Shown here one piece after another: positions 14,918 to 24,405 of a stretch of DNA of 64,000 nt (its first letter is position 1; every line of letters begins with the position of its first letter). This DNA is from Clavibacter michiganensis subsp. insidiosus (GTDB lineage Bacteria; Actinomycetota; Actinomycetes; Actinomycetales; Microbacteriaceae). Below the pieces are notes generated by a model. That model was given only the letters and a program-made list of their open reading frames with translations, was not told where the DNA came from and did no database searches. Both the position numbers and the translations under genes were made by a program. Where the stretch lies: assembly GCF_002240565.1 (NCBI RefSeq), contig NZ_MZMO01000001.1:3100001-3164000 (forward strand). The letters are read 5' to 3'.

Positions 14918-16180
14918 TCAGGCCGCGACGGGCGCCGGCACGCGCTCGTCCCGCGGCATGCGCAGCAGCGCGTACGCGGAGGCGGCGAGCAGCAGCGCGG
15001 CGCCCGTCGCGAAGGCGACCGGGTACGAGAACGCGTCCGCGAGGAAGCCCGCGACGAGCGGGCCGACGATGGCGCCCAGGTCCGACACCATCGAGAACAC
15101 GGCGACGGGACGACCGCTGCGGGCCCCCGCGGCGTCGCCCACCGCGGCGGCCGGCGCCGTGCCCATGAACGACGCGGCCGCGCCGTACACGCAGAGCAGC
15201 ACGGTGAGCACGACCATGTCGGGGGCGAACGGGATCGCGATCATCAGCAGCCCGGCGACCCCGTACGCGCCGACGATCGCGGGACGCCGCCCGACCGTGT
15301 CGACGAAGCGGGCGGCGGGCGCGAGCGCGAGCGCCTGCACCACGGCGGCGCACGCGAACGCGATGCCGGTGGCCGACGGATCCGCGCCGATCACGGCCAC
15401 GACGAGCAGCGGGATCAGCGCGCTGCGGACGCCCATCGACGCCCACCCGTTGCCGAGGTTCGCGAGGAGGGCCGCCCGGTAGCGCGGGTCGCGCAGCACG
15501 CGGCCGAACGGGATCACGACCTCGTCCGCGCCGGTCGCCGGGACCTCGCGATCCCGCGGCCGGAGCAGCAGCAGCCCGATGACGCTCGCGACGGCGAGCG
15601 TGGCCGCGTAGAAGAAGAACGGAGCGGTGAGCGAGATGGTCGCGAGCACGGCGCCGAGCGCGGGCCCCGCCATGCCGCCGATGAGGAAGCCGCCCTGGTA
15701 GAAGCCGATCGCGCGGGCGCGGCGCGTGGGATCCGTCGAGCCGAGCAGCAGCGTCATCGCGGCCACCGAGAACATCGCCGACCCGATGCCGCCCGCGCCG
15801 CGGAGCAGCAGCAGCTGCACGTAGTCCTGCGCGAGGCCCGCGAGGCCGGAGGAGACCGCGACGATCCCGATCCCGACCGCGAGCACGGTGCGCTCCCCGC
15901 TCCAGTCGATGAGGCGCGCGACGAAGGGGCTCATCACGAACCGCATGAGCGCGAAGGCCGAGATCACCGCGCCGACCTCGAAGCTGCCGACCCCGAAGCT
16001 CTCGGCGTAGACGGGCAGCACGGGCACGACCACGCCGAAGCCGACCATCACGAAGAACGCGATGACGCCGAGGACGAGGACGTCGCGCGGGAGCCTCGCA
16101 CGCGGGGCGCGGGGTCCGCGGCCGGGGCCGGGGCCGGACCCGGGGGTGCGCGCGGATCCCGCACGTCGGAAACCACGCAT
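14918..16180 (-). CDS. MFS transporter
   Basis: 420 residues with twelve hydrophobic segments after a basic, Gly/Pro-rich N-terminus of about 30 residues. The loop between segments 2 and 3 (RLIDWSGERTVLAVG) carries the family's Gly/Arg pattern, and GFYQGGFLIGGMAGPALGAV matches motif C of drug:H+ antiporters. Efflux of small molecules is likely; the substrate is unknown. It lies 104 bp upstream of ppc on the same strand without sign of coupling. Start ATG 16180 lacks a clear ribosome binding site. Confidence 0.8.
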   Translation of the reverse strand: MRGFRRAGSARTPGSGPGPGRGPRAPRARLPRDVLVLGVIAFFVMVGFGVVVPVLPVYAESFGVGSFEVGAVISAFALMRFVMSPFVARLIDWSGERTVLAVGIGIVAVSSGLAGLAQDYVQLLLLRGAGGIGSAMFSVAAMTLLLGSTDPTRRARAIGFYQGGFLIGGMAGPALGAVLATISLTAPFFFYAATLAVASVIGLLLLRPRDREVPATGADEVVIPFGRVLRDPRYRAALLANLGNGWASMGVRSALIPLLVVAVIGADPSATGIAFACAAVVQALALAPAARFVDTVGRRPAIVGAYGVAGLLMIAIPFAPDMVVLTVLLCVYGAAASFMGTAPAAAVGDAAGARSGRPVAVFSMVSDLGAIVGPLVAGFLADAFSYPVAFATGAALLLAASAYALLRMPRDERVPAPVAA

Positions 16181-16250
16181 GCGTTCAGCTTACGACCGGC
16201 AGAAGGGGGTCCCCCGACCGCCGCCGCGCCCCACGCCCGGGATGTCCGCC

Positions 16251-17051
16251 TCACCCCATGTCGGAGCCCAGCTCGACCTCCGTGAAGATCGAGCCGAGCA
16301 GCACGCCCGCGGGCGGCGAGGTGTCCGCGCCGAGCTCGGGGAAGCGGTGCGCGAACACCTCGGCGTCGTCCTCCGGGTGGTAGCCGATCGCCTCGCCCGC
16401 CGCGAGCGACACCCAGCGGCGCGTGTTGCGGGAGACGCCCCACACGATGCGGTGGCCGGGCTCGTCCCACCGCAGCACGGCCTCGACGAGCCGCGCCGCG
16501 TCCCCCGGCGAGAGCCAGGTCGAGACGCTGCGGGCCTGCGACGGCTCCGGCTCGGCCGTCATGATCCGCACGCTCACCACGACGTGCCCGTGCCGGTCGG
16601 CGTACATGCTGCCGAGCCCCTCGAGCAGCACCTTGCTCAGGCCGTAGAACGTGTCGGGCCGGGGCGCGGGCACGTCCTCGCGCGCGGCCTCGGTCGCGGG
16701 CAGGAAGCCGACCGCGTGGATGGAGCTGGCCGCGAGGATCCGCGGCACCCCCGCCCGCACGACCGCCTCGTGCACCGCGTGCGCGCCGTCGTTGTTCACG
16801 GCCTGGATCGCCTCCCACGGCCGCTCGGCCGCGTGCGCCGCGAGGTGCACCACGAGGTCGGATCCGCGGAACGCCTCCGTGCACGCGACGACGTCTGTCG
16901 TGTCGACGATGGCCGAGGTCTCCCCCGACGCGAGCGGCGTCGGCGGGGCCACCACGTCGAGCAGCCGCAGCTCGTGCCCGGCGGCGACGAGCAGCGGGCG
17001 GATGCTCGTGGCGATCCGGCCGGATCCTCCCGTGATCGTGATCGTGGCCAT
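16251..17051 (-). CDS. NAD-dependent epimerase/dehydratase (uronate dehydrogenase-like)
   Basis: 266 residues. It is an extended SDR: TITGGSGRIATSI gives the GxxGxxG nucleotide loop, and FYGLSKVLLEGL contains the YxxxK catalytic pair with the upstream Ser in AASSIHAVG. Size and the SIHAVGFLP and VVVSVRIM motifs are closest to hexuronate dehydrogenases, which oxidise galacturonate or glucuronate to aldaro-lactones; a plant-pectin role would fit but is inferred. It stands alone; an IS481 element is inserted 81 bp upstream of its start and may have displaced its promoter. Confidence 0.75.
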   Translation of the reverse strand: MATITITGGSGRIATSIRPLLVAAGHELRLLDVVAPPTPLASGETSAIVDTTDVVACTEAFRGSDLVVHLAAHAAERPWEAIQAVNNDGAHAVHEAVVRAGVPRILAASSIHAVGFLPATEAAREDVPAPRPDTFYGLSKVLLEGLGSMYADRHGHVVVSVRIMTAEPEPSQARSVSTWLSPGDAARLVEAVLRWDEPGHRIVWGVSRNTRRWVSLAAGEAIGYHPEDDAEVFAHRFPELGADTSPPAGVLLGSIFTEVELGSDMG

Positions 17052-17132
17052 GTGGATCCCCTCGTCATCGTCGACGCGCCGCGCGGCGCGGCCGTCCTCC
17101 CATCCTGGGCGACGGGCGGCGACCCGCCTAGA

Positions 17133-18200
17133 TGTACCCGGCCATGACGTTGGTGACACTTCGGGGCGTGTGAGGAGGCCTCCTGGCTTGATGGAGCTGT
17201 CTAGTTCTGCCACTGCCAGGAGGCCTCGATGTCCCACGCTAATGCTCGTCTGACGGTTCACGGGAGGGTTCTCCTCGTGCGGCGGGTGGTCGAGGATCGT
17301 CGGCCGGTCTCGCATGTCGCGCGCGAACTCGGTGTGTCGCGTCAGTGCGCGCATCGGTGGGTGAATCGGTTCCGGTCCGAGGGTTTCGAAGGCTTGTCGG
17401 ACCGGTCCTCGAGGCCGAGACGGGTGCCGACGAGGACGAGCCCGGAACGAGAACGAGCCGTCGTGGAAGCGAGGACCCGATTGCGATCAGGTCCTGCCCG
17501 GTTGGCGCCGGTGACCGGTGTTCCAGCCCGCACGATCTCCCGCATCCTGCGGCGGCACGGGGCACCGCCGTTGGCATGGTTGGACCCCGTCACCGGGGCC
17601 GTGATCCGGGCATCCCGGTCGACGGCAAACCGGTACGAGCATGAGCATCCCGGCGACCTGATCCACGTCGACGTGAAGAAGCTCGGCCGGATCCCGGACG
17701 GCGGCGGCTGGCGGGCGCATGGCCGCAGCGAACAGGTTCGTGGTCGTGGGATCGGGTTCGATTACGTCCACGCCGTGGTCGATGACCACACCCGCCTCGC
17801 CTACGCGGAGATCCACCCGGACGAGAAGGGCGTGACCGCGGCAGGGTTCCTGACCCGGGCCGCGGCGTACTTCGCCGAGCACGGCATCACCCGCATCGAA
17901 CGGGTCCTGACGGACAACGCGTTCGCCTACCGGCACTCGGCCGCGTTCCAGAACGCGGTCACGCAGCTCGGTGCGAGGCAGAAGTTCATCCGCCCGCACT
18001 GCCCCTGGCAGAACGGCAAGGTCGAACGCTTCAACCGCACCCTCGCGACCGAGTGGGCCTACCGGCAACCCTTCACCAGCAACCAAGCCAGAACCGACGC
18101 CCTTGATCCGTGGATCCAGCACTACAACACTGAACGAATCCACTCGAGCCACGGGCTGACGCCCGCGGCCCGAGTGTCACCAACGTCATGACTCAGTACA
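17133..18200 (+). mobile_element. Complete IS481-family insertion sequence, 1068 bp
   Basis: The element begins TGTAC and ends GTACA. Terminal inverted repeats at 17133-17160 and 18173-18200 match at 24 of 28 positions, with the inner 18 bp (CATGACGTTGGTGACACT) identical. A 6-bp direct repeat flanks it. It carries one transposase gene. IS481 elements IS1121 and IS1122 are known from Clavibacter; identity with either was not tested. Confidence 0.85.
17229..18191 (+). CDS. IS481 family transposase
   Basis: 320 residues, full length for the family. The N-terminal HTH is RQCAHRWVNRFRSEGFEGL with a second HTH segment TISRILRRHG. The DDE core has Asp in HVDVKKLGRIP, Asp in LTDNAFAYRHS and Glu in GKVERFNRTL, so the enzyme looks active. 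The start ATG 17229 has AGGAGG 6-7 nt upstream, and the stop lies inside the right terminal repeat. Codon use matches the genome, suggesting a long-term resident element rather than a new arrival. Confidence 0.93.
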   Translation: MSHANARLTVHGRVLLVRRVVEDRRPVSHVARELGVSRQCAHRWVNRFRSEGFEGLSDRSSRPRRVPTRTSPERERAVVEARTRLRSGPARLAPVTGVPARTISRILRRHGAPPLAWLDPVTGAVIRASRSTANRYEHEHPGDLIHVDVKKLGRIPDGGGWRAHGRSEQVRGRGIGFDYVHAVVDDHTRLAYAEIHPDEKGVTAAGFLTRAAAYFAEHGITRIERVLTDNAFAYRHSAAFQNAVTQLGARQKFIRPHCPWQNGKVERFNRTLATEWAYRQPFTSNQARTDALDPWIQHYNTERIHSSHGLTPAARVSPTS

Positions 18201-18201
18201 C

Positions 18202-18968
<767 letters not shown>

Positions 18969-18972
<4 letters not shown>

Positions 18973-20002
18973 GCGCGCCCCCGGTTCCGCATCAGCAGCA
19001 GCATGAACACGGGCACGCCGACGAGCGCCGTGCCGACGCCCACGGGTAGAGGCGTGGGCGCGAACGCCAGCCGCGAGACCGCGTCGACCCACACCATGAA
19101 GACGGCGCCGAGCACGATCGTGGCGGGCACGACGCGCGAGTGCCGCTGGCCGAACAGCAGCCGCGCGGCGTGCGGCAGCACCAGGCCGACGAACCCGATG
19201 GCGCCGGCGATGCTCACGAGCGTCGCGGTGAGCAGCGCGGTCACGACCAGGAGGATCGTGCGGGTGCGGCCCACGTGGATCCCGGCGAGGACGCCACCTC
19301 CTCCCCGAACGCGAAGGCATCGAGCGAGCGGGCGTAGGCGGGGCAGACGACAGCGCCGACCGCGACCACGGAGACGCTCAGCCCGACCTCGTCCCAGCGC
19401 ATGCCCTCGAGGGATCCGAGGAGCCAGAACGTGATGCCGCGCGTCTCATCGGAGTCGGCGAACGCGAAGACCACGAGCGAGGTGAGCGCGGAGAAGAGCT
19501 GGGTGCTGGCGACGCCCGCGAGGATGACGCCGGCCGTGCCGGCCGATGAGAACCGCGCGAGCAGCAGCACGAAGCCGAACGCCACGAGCGCGCCGATGAA
19601 CGCGCCGCCCGACATGCCGATCGCGCCGCCGCCGAGGCCGAGCACCCCGATGAGCACGGCACCGGTGGAGGCGCCGGAGGAGACGCCGAGCACGAACGGA
19701 TCCGCGAGCGGGTTCCGCAGCAGCGACTGGAGCACGACGCCGCAGAGGCCGAGGCCCGCGCCGCACGCCGCCGCGACGAGCGCGCGCGGGAGGCGCTCCT
19801 GCCAGACGATGGCGTCCTCCGAGACGCGCACCGGGATCTGCGCGGCACCCAAGTGGTTGAGCAGGATGTCGCGCACGTTCACGAGCGACACGTCGGCCGG
19901 TCCGAGGGTCACGGCGATGCCCACCGAGAGCGCGAGCGCGACGATCCCGAGCACGACCAGCAGCCCGATGCGCAGGGCGTGCGGGAGCGCGCGCACCCGC
20001 AC
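18969..20002 (-). pseudogene. FecCD-type permease gene with a one-base deletion
   Basis: The frame from 20002 gives a BtuC/FecCD permease: RLPRALVAAACGAGLGLCGV, then QSLLRNPLADPFVLGVSSGA and the following membrane segments. At SLDAFAFGEEVAS (about 19280) it runs out of frame; one added C restores LAGIHVGRTRTILLVVTALL and the remaining three segments to 18969. The restored protein is about 345 residues, normal for the family. Start is unclear: GTG 20002 or 19996, or a CTG at 20044 overlapping the upstream stop. A truncated permease would disable uptake, so either the operon is dead or a base was missed in sequencing. Confidence 0.75.
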
Positions 20003-20040
20003 GGCGATCGGCGAGGCCGCGACCCGCGAGGCCGGGGCGC

Positions 20041-21096
20041 TCAGAGCCGGTCCCCGCGCGCGTCCCACCAGGCCCGGATCTTCTCGAGCCCGTCCACGAA
20101 GCGGATCGACGGGTTCAGCTCGGCGCCGTGCAGCGCCACCATGCGGTCCTCCTTCACGGCGGTGAGATCGCGCGTGAGCGGGTCGCTCGTCAGGAAGTCG
20201 ATCTTGTCCTGCAGCTTGTCGCCGGGGAAGCGGTCCCGCTGGAGGTCGCCGAGCACGAGGATGTCCGGGTCGCGGTCGACCACGGTCTCCCACCCGGTGG
20301 CGATGAAGTCGTCGCGCACCTCGGGGAACGCGTCCGTGAGGCCGACCTGACGGGACAGCAGCGCGGTGGCGCCGAACCCGCCGCCCATGTACGGCGTCTT
20401 CGTGTCGGCGAACCAGTACATGAGCTTCGCCCCACGGAGGTCCATCCCGTCGGTGGCCGCCGCCGCGCGCTGCTGGAGCGACGCGACGAGCGCCTCGCCG
20501 CGGTCCTGCACGTCGAAGACCTCGGCCATCTCGCGGATCTCCTGGTAGAGCGCGTCGACCGTGAGCGGGGTCGTGCGCTGACCGCCCCCGTTGATGCTAA
20601 TGTCGGAGTCGCAGTCCGTGGGCGAGAGGTAGGAGAGGATGCCCGTCTCGTCGAGGCGGTCGCGCGTGACCACGCCGCCCGTGGCGTAGTGCCGGCCGAA
20701 GGACGCGGTGACGAAGTCGGGGTCCGCGCCGAGGAGCACCTCGTAGGTGGGCGCGTTGTCGGCGAGGCGCGGCACCTGCGCGTTCGCGTCGGCGAGCGAG
20801 TCGAGCACCGGATCCGTCCACGACGCCGTGCCGACCATGCGGTCCTGCAGGCCGAGCGACAGCAGGATCTCGGTGGAGTCCTGGTCGAGCGACACCACGC
20901 GCTGCGGCGCCTGGTCGACGGTCACGTCGTGCCCGCAGTTCGACAGCGTCAGCGGGTAGGTCGTCGACCCCTCGCCCGTCTCGGCGACGGACGCGGCCGG
21001 CACCTCCTCGGAGGCGCCGCACCCGGTGAGGGCGACGAGCACGAGGCCCGTCACGGCGGTGGCGGTGAGGCGAGCGAGGGCGCGAGCGCGGGGCAT
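20041..21096 (-). CDS. Siderophore/heme-type ABC transporter substrate-binding lipoprotein
   Basis: 351 residues. The N-terminus ALARLTATAVTGLVLVALTGC is a lipoprotein signal with lipobox LTGC (Cys about 26). The rest is a TroA-like class III binding protein: PQRVVSLDQDSTEILLSLGL at the start of lobe 1 and a long connecting helix near QQRAAAATDGMDLR. The family binds ferric siderophores, heme or cobalamin outside the membrane. The ATG has AGGAG 6 nt upstream, and a DtxR-like box lies 55 bp upstream. It heads the operon with the permease and ATPase genes. Confidence 0.88.
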   Translation of the reverse strand: MPRARALARLTATAVTGLVLVALTGCGASEEVPAASVAETGEGSTTYPLTLSNCGHDVTVDQAPQRVVSLDQDSTEILLSLGLQDRMVGTASWTDPVLDSLADANAQVPRLADNAPTYEVLLGADPDFVTASFGRHYATGGVVTRDRLDETGILSYLSPTDCDSDISINGGGQRTTPLTVDALYQEIREMAEVFDVQDRGEALVASLQQRAAAATDGMDLRGAKLMYWFADTKTPYMGGGFGATALLSRQVGLTDAFPEVRDDFIATGWETVVDRDPDILVLGDLQRDRFPGDKLQDKIDFLTSDPLTRDLTAVKEDRMVALHGAELNPSIRFVDGLEKIRAWWDARGDRL

Positions 21097-21150
21097 GGGT
21101 CTCCTGGGGTCGAGGCCGACATCGGCCCGGCGGGGAGCCCGGGCCCCGGG

Positions 21151-21169
21151 TAAGCCTAGCCTTACCTCA
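21151..21169. promoter_or_regulatory. DtxR/IdeR-type iron box
   Basis: The 19-mer reads TGAGGTAAGGCTAGGCTTA on the minus strand. It matches the actinobacterial iron-box consensus TTAGGTTAGGCTAACCTAA well in its left 13 bases and poorly in the right end, with an inner palindrome GTAAG..CTTAC. It lies 55 bp before the binding-protein ATG, in promoter position. Confidence 0.65.
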
Positions 21170-21386
21170 CCGGGCGACTCGACCCCGCCTCCACGACCGG
21201 GCGGGCCTCCCGCCGTGGTCGCCGGGACACCGCTCGGTGGACGACGGCGAGGCCGATCAGGAGGACGGCGTAGAGCACGAGCGACCACGCGGAGGGGACG
21301 AGCGAGAAGCAGATCACCCCGAGGACGAGCGGCACCATCACCGCGACCCCGAGGGGGATGGGCTTCCGATCCATGGCGACGACCAT
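21162..21386 (-). CDS. Small two-segment membrane protein, hypothetical
   Basis: 74 residues, or 70 from the internal ATG 21374. Two hydrophobic segments (about 11-30 and 33-49) are followed by a basic tail HRAVSRRPRREARPVV. No family is recognised. A TCGGTATGGT context gives no ribosome binding site. The 3' end overlaps the iron box of the uptake operon. It could be a real small gene of the kind common between actinobacterial operons, or chance. Confidence 0.45.
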   Translation of the reverse strand: MVVAMDRKPIPLGVAVMVPLVLGVICFSLVPSAWSLVLYAVLLIGLAVVHRAVSRRPRREARPVVEAGSSRPVR

Positions 21387-21441
21387 ACCGAAACGTCGGC
21401 GCCGGCGCGATCCCCGTGAGCGGCGGGCGTCGACGACCGGA

Positions 21442-22461
21442 TCAGCGCCCGCGCGCCACCGTCGAGCCGCGCACGATCAGCTCGAAGGCCATCGTCTCGG
21501 TGCGGAACGCGCCCGCGTCCGCGCCGCGCTCGATCCGCTCGGCCAGCATCTCGACCGCCCGTCGCGCGATGGCCCGCCGACCCGGCGACACCGTGGTGAG
21601 CGGGGGCTGCGCGAAGCGGGAGTCGGCCGTGTCGTCGAGGCCGGCGACGGCCACGTCCTCGGGCACGCGGAGGCCGCGCTCCTGGAGCATCCACTGGGCG
21701 CCGAGCGCGAGGGAGTCGTTGAAGCCGAAGACGGCGTCGAGCTCGACCCCGTCGTCGAGGAGGCGGGCCATCGCGGCGGCGCCGGACTCGCGGCGCCAGG
21801 GGCCGGGATCCACCTGGAGGCGCGGGTCGACGGGGATGCCTGCCGCGGCGAGCGCCTCCTCGGCCCCGCGCTGCCGGAGCGCGGATCCGGACGGCTCGTC
21901 GGCGTCGCGCACGCCGATGAGCGCGATGCGCCGCCTCCCGGTCTCGACGAGGTGCGCGACCGCGGCGCGCGCGGCGTCGCGGTCGGCGATGAGCACCTGG
22001 TCGGCGAGGCCCTCGAGGAAGCGCTGGCCGATCATCACGAGCGGCACGTTCAGGTCGATGACGCCCGCATCCTCCTGGTGGAGGGCGAGCGGCTCGTAGA
22101 TCACGCCGTCGAGCACCTGGCGATGCAGTCCGGACAGCGCGCCGATCTCGCGGTCGCGCCGCCCCGCGGTGGTCTCGACGAGCACGCTGAGGCCGAGCTC
22201 GTCGGCGGCGTCGATGACGTCCTGCGCGAGCGGCGCCAGGTAGGCGCTGTCGAGCTCGGGGATCACGAGCGCGATCATGCGCGACCGGCCCGAGCGGAGG
22301 TTCCGGGCGGACACGTTCATCCGGTAGCCGAGCTCGGCGACGGCGGCCGCGATCCGCGCGCGGGTCTCGTCGCGCATGTAGGGGTAGCCGTTGAAGTAGT
22401 TGCTGACGGTCTTGATGGAGACGCCCGCGGCCTGGGCGACGTCGCTCATCGTGGCCGCCAT
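21442..22461 (-). CDS. LacI family transcriptional regulator
   Basis: 339 residues. The N-terminal HTH TMSDVAQAAGVSIKTVSNYF and hinge helix SARNLRSGRSRMIALVIPEL are followed by a periplasmic-binding-like effector domain with GLDDTADSRFAQPPLTTV near the end. ATG 22461 has GGGGGAG 4 nt upstream. It follows the sugar ABC operon on the same strand with a 91-bp gap and is probably co-transcribed. Palindromes with a central CG in the 25765-25800 control region are its likely operators. The effector is probably an arabino-oligosaccharide or arabinose (inference from GH127). Confidence 0.88.
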   Translation of the reverse strand: MAATMSDVAQAAGVSIKTVSNYFNGYPYMRDETRARIAAAVAELGYRMNVSARNLRSGRSRMIALVIPELDSAYLAPLAQDVIDAADELGLSVLVETTAGRRDREIGALSGLHRQVLDGVIYEPLALHQEDAGVIDLNVPLVMIGQRFLEGLADQVLIADRDAARAAVAHLVETGRRRIALIGVRDADEPSGSALRQRGAEEALAAAGIPVDPRLQVDPGPWRRESGAAAMARLLDDGVELDAVFGFNDSLALGAQWMLQERGLRVPEDVAVAGLDDTADSRFAQPPLTTVSPGRRAIARRAVEMLAERIERGADAGAFRTETMAFELIVRGSTVARGR

Positions 22462-22552
22462 CCGCTCCCCCTCGTCCGGGCGCCCGCCGCGGATCCTCGT
22501 CCGGTGCCGACGCACGCCTCCCCCAGCCTGGCATGCGGCGCGGGTGGCGGCC

Positions 22553-23458
22553 CTACTTCACGGCGCCGCTGATGAGGCCGGCCACGTAGTACCGCTGGAG
22601 CAGCAGGTAGAGCACGACGCACGGGAGCACCGTCACGGCGACGCCCGTCTGCATCAGCCCCCAGTCGACCGCGTTGTTCTGGCCGGCCGAGAGGATGTTG
22701 AGGCTCACCGGCAGCGTGTACAGGCTCTGGTCGGTGATCAGGATCAGCGTCGCGAAGAAGTCGTTCCACGCCGAGAAGAAGGTGAGGAGCGCCGTCGACA
22801 CGATGCCCGGGATCGCGATGGGCAGCATGACGCGGCGCATCGCCTGCAGCGGCGTGTTCCCGTCGATGAGCGCGGCCTCCTCGAGGCTCGCGGGCACGGC
22901 GGCGAACGAGTTGCGCATGAGGCAGATCCCGAACGGCAGGTTGAAGGTGGCGAGCACGAGCGCGAGGCCGACGAGGCTGTTGTCGAGGTCGAGCTCGATG
23001 AGCGTCAGGAACAGCGGCGTGATGATCGCCTGGAACGGGATCATGAACGTGATCAGCACCACGAAGAACACCACGTCGCTCCCCCGGAACGGCAGGCGCG
23101 CGAACGCGTAGCCGGCGAGCGTCGAGACCACGATGGTGATCGCGGTCACGAGCAGCGACACGAAGACGCTGTTGCGGAGGCTGGTCATGAGGTCGAGACC
23201 GCCGGTCGGCGTGAGGAGCCGCTGCACGTTGCCGAGCCCGATCGAGCCGTCCTGCGCCGTGAGCGCGGTGCCGAGCATGATCCCGAGCGGGTAGAGGAAG
23301 AGGAGCGCGACGCAGCCGCACGCGACGTACCAGGCGAGGCGCGGCATGGAGGCGCGGACGGCGCCGAGGCCGCGGGCGTCGCGTCCCCGGAGCTCCCGGG
23401 CTGGCGCGCCGTCGGCGGGGGCGGAGGAGGCAGGGCGGGTGGGGGCCTGGGTGCTCAT
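22553..23458 (-). CDS. Sugar ABC transporter permease (MalG/AraQ-like)
   Basis: 301 residues with six membrane segments. The EAA loop SLEEAALIDGNTPLQAMRRV with its conserved Gly contacts the ATPase. It is CUT1-family: an oligosaccharide importer subunit. The ATG overlaps the upstream permease stop by 4 bp. No ATPase gene is in the operon, as is usual for actinobacterial CUT1 systems served by a shared MsiK-type ATPase. Confidence 0.88.
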   Translation of the reverse strand: MSTQAPTRPASSAPADGAPARELRGRDARGLGAVRASMPRLAWYVACGCVALLFLYPLGIMLGTALTAQDGSIGLGNVQRLLTPTGGLDLMTSLRNSVFVSLLVTAITIVVSTLAGYAFARLPFRGSDVVFFVVLITFMIPFQAIITPLFLTLIELDLDNSLVGLALVLATFNLPFGICLMRNSFAAVPASLEEAALIDGNTPLQAMRRVMLPIAIPGIVSTALLTFFSAWNDFFATLILITDQSLYTLPVSLNILSAGQNNAVDWGLMQTGVAVTVLPCVVLYLLLQRYYVAGLISGAVK

Positions 23459-24405
23459 GCGTGGTCCGAGTTCCGGAGGAGCAGCATCTGGGCTGCGCTG
23501 ACGAGGCCGAGGACGACCATGAGGATGATGGAGAGCGCGGCCCCGTAGCCGAGGTCGAGCCGGATGAACGAGGAGCGGTAGATCTCGTAGACCGCCGTGA
23601 TGGTGCCGTTGTCCGGCCCGCCCGCGGTCATGATGTAGAACTGGTCGAACGCCAGCAGGGACCCGGCCACGCTGAACACCAGCACGAGCGCGAGCGTCGG
23701 CCGCAGCAGCGGCAGCGTGATGTAGACGAACCGCTGCCACCGGCTGGATCCGTCGATGTCCGCCGCCTCGTTCACCTCCTGCGGGATCGACTGGAAGCCC
23801 GAGAGCAGGAGCAGCATCTGGAGCCCGGCGGACTTCCACGCGACCATGCTCACGACCACGAGGAACGCGGTCACGGATCCGCCGAACATGTTCGTCGACA
23901 CGTCCACGAGCCCGACCCCGGCGAGCGCCTTCATCGTCGGCCCGATCACCGGCTGCCACATGAAGAGGAAGAGGTAGCTCGCGGAGGCGAGCCCCACGAC
24001 CACGGGCAGGAAGAAGATCGACTGGAAGATCCGAGCCGTGCGCGTGCGGCGCTGGATGAGGAGCACCAGCACCAGGCCGATCACGAGGAGCACCGGGGTG
24101 ACGATCGCCGTGTACACGAGCGTGAAGCCGACGGCCTCGAGGAACGCGGCGTCCTGGAACGCCTCGACGTAGTTGGCGAGCCCGGTGAAGGCGCGGTTGC
24201 CGAGCAGCGGCCAGGTGTACGTGCTCATCGCGATGGTGCGCATCAGCGGCCAGATGAAGAACGTCACGAGCATCGCGAGCGCGGGCAGCACCAGGAGGAT
24301 CCCGGTGCAGCGCCGCCTCCTCGCCATGCCGCCGCGGTCGCGCACCGCGCTGCGGGCCGGGGACGCGACGGCGCCCTCCAGCCGGGTGATCACGGGTGCG
24401 GTCAC
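23455..24405 (-). CDS. Sugar ABC transporter permease (MalF/UgpA-like)
   Basis: 316 residues, starting at GTG 24405, which overlaps the binding-protein stop (GTGA). Six membrane segments follow a basic N-terminus. The EAA loop VNEAADIDGSSRWQRFVYIT is intact. It pairs with the downstream MalG-like permease to form the CUT1 import channel. Tight overlaps on both sides indicate one translationally coupled operon. Confidence 0.88.
   Translation of the reverse strand: MTAPVITRLEGAVASPARSAVRDRGGMARRRRCTGILLVLPALAMLVTFFIWPLMRTIAMSTYTWPLLGNRAFTGLANYVEAFQDAAFLEAVGFTLVYTAIVTPVLLVIGLVLVLLIQRRTRTARIFQSIFFLPVVVGLASASYLFLFMWQPVIGPTMKALAGVGLVDVSTNMFGGSVTAFLVVVSMVAWKSAGLQMLLLLSGFQSIPQEVNEAADIDGSSRWQRFVYITLPLLRPTLALVLVFSVAGSLLAFDQFYIMTAGGPDNGTITAVYEIYRSSFIRLDLGYGAALSIILMVVLGLVSAAQMLLLRNSDHA

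Noticed and set aside
12066..15482. A 1138-codon plus-strand open frame across ppc and the MFS gene
   Set aside because: Antisense shadow of ppc; no recognisable domain and biased composition.
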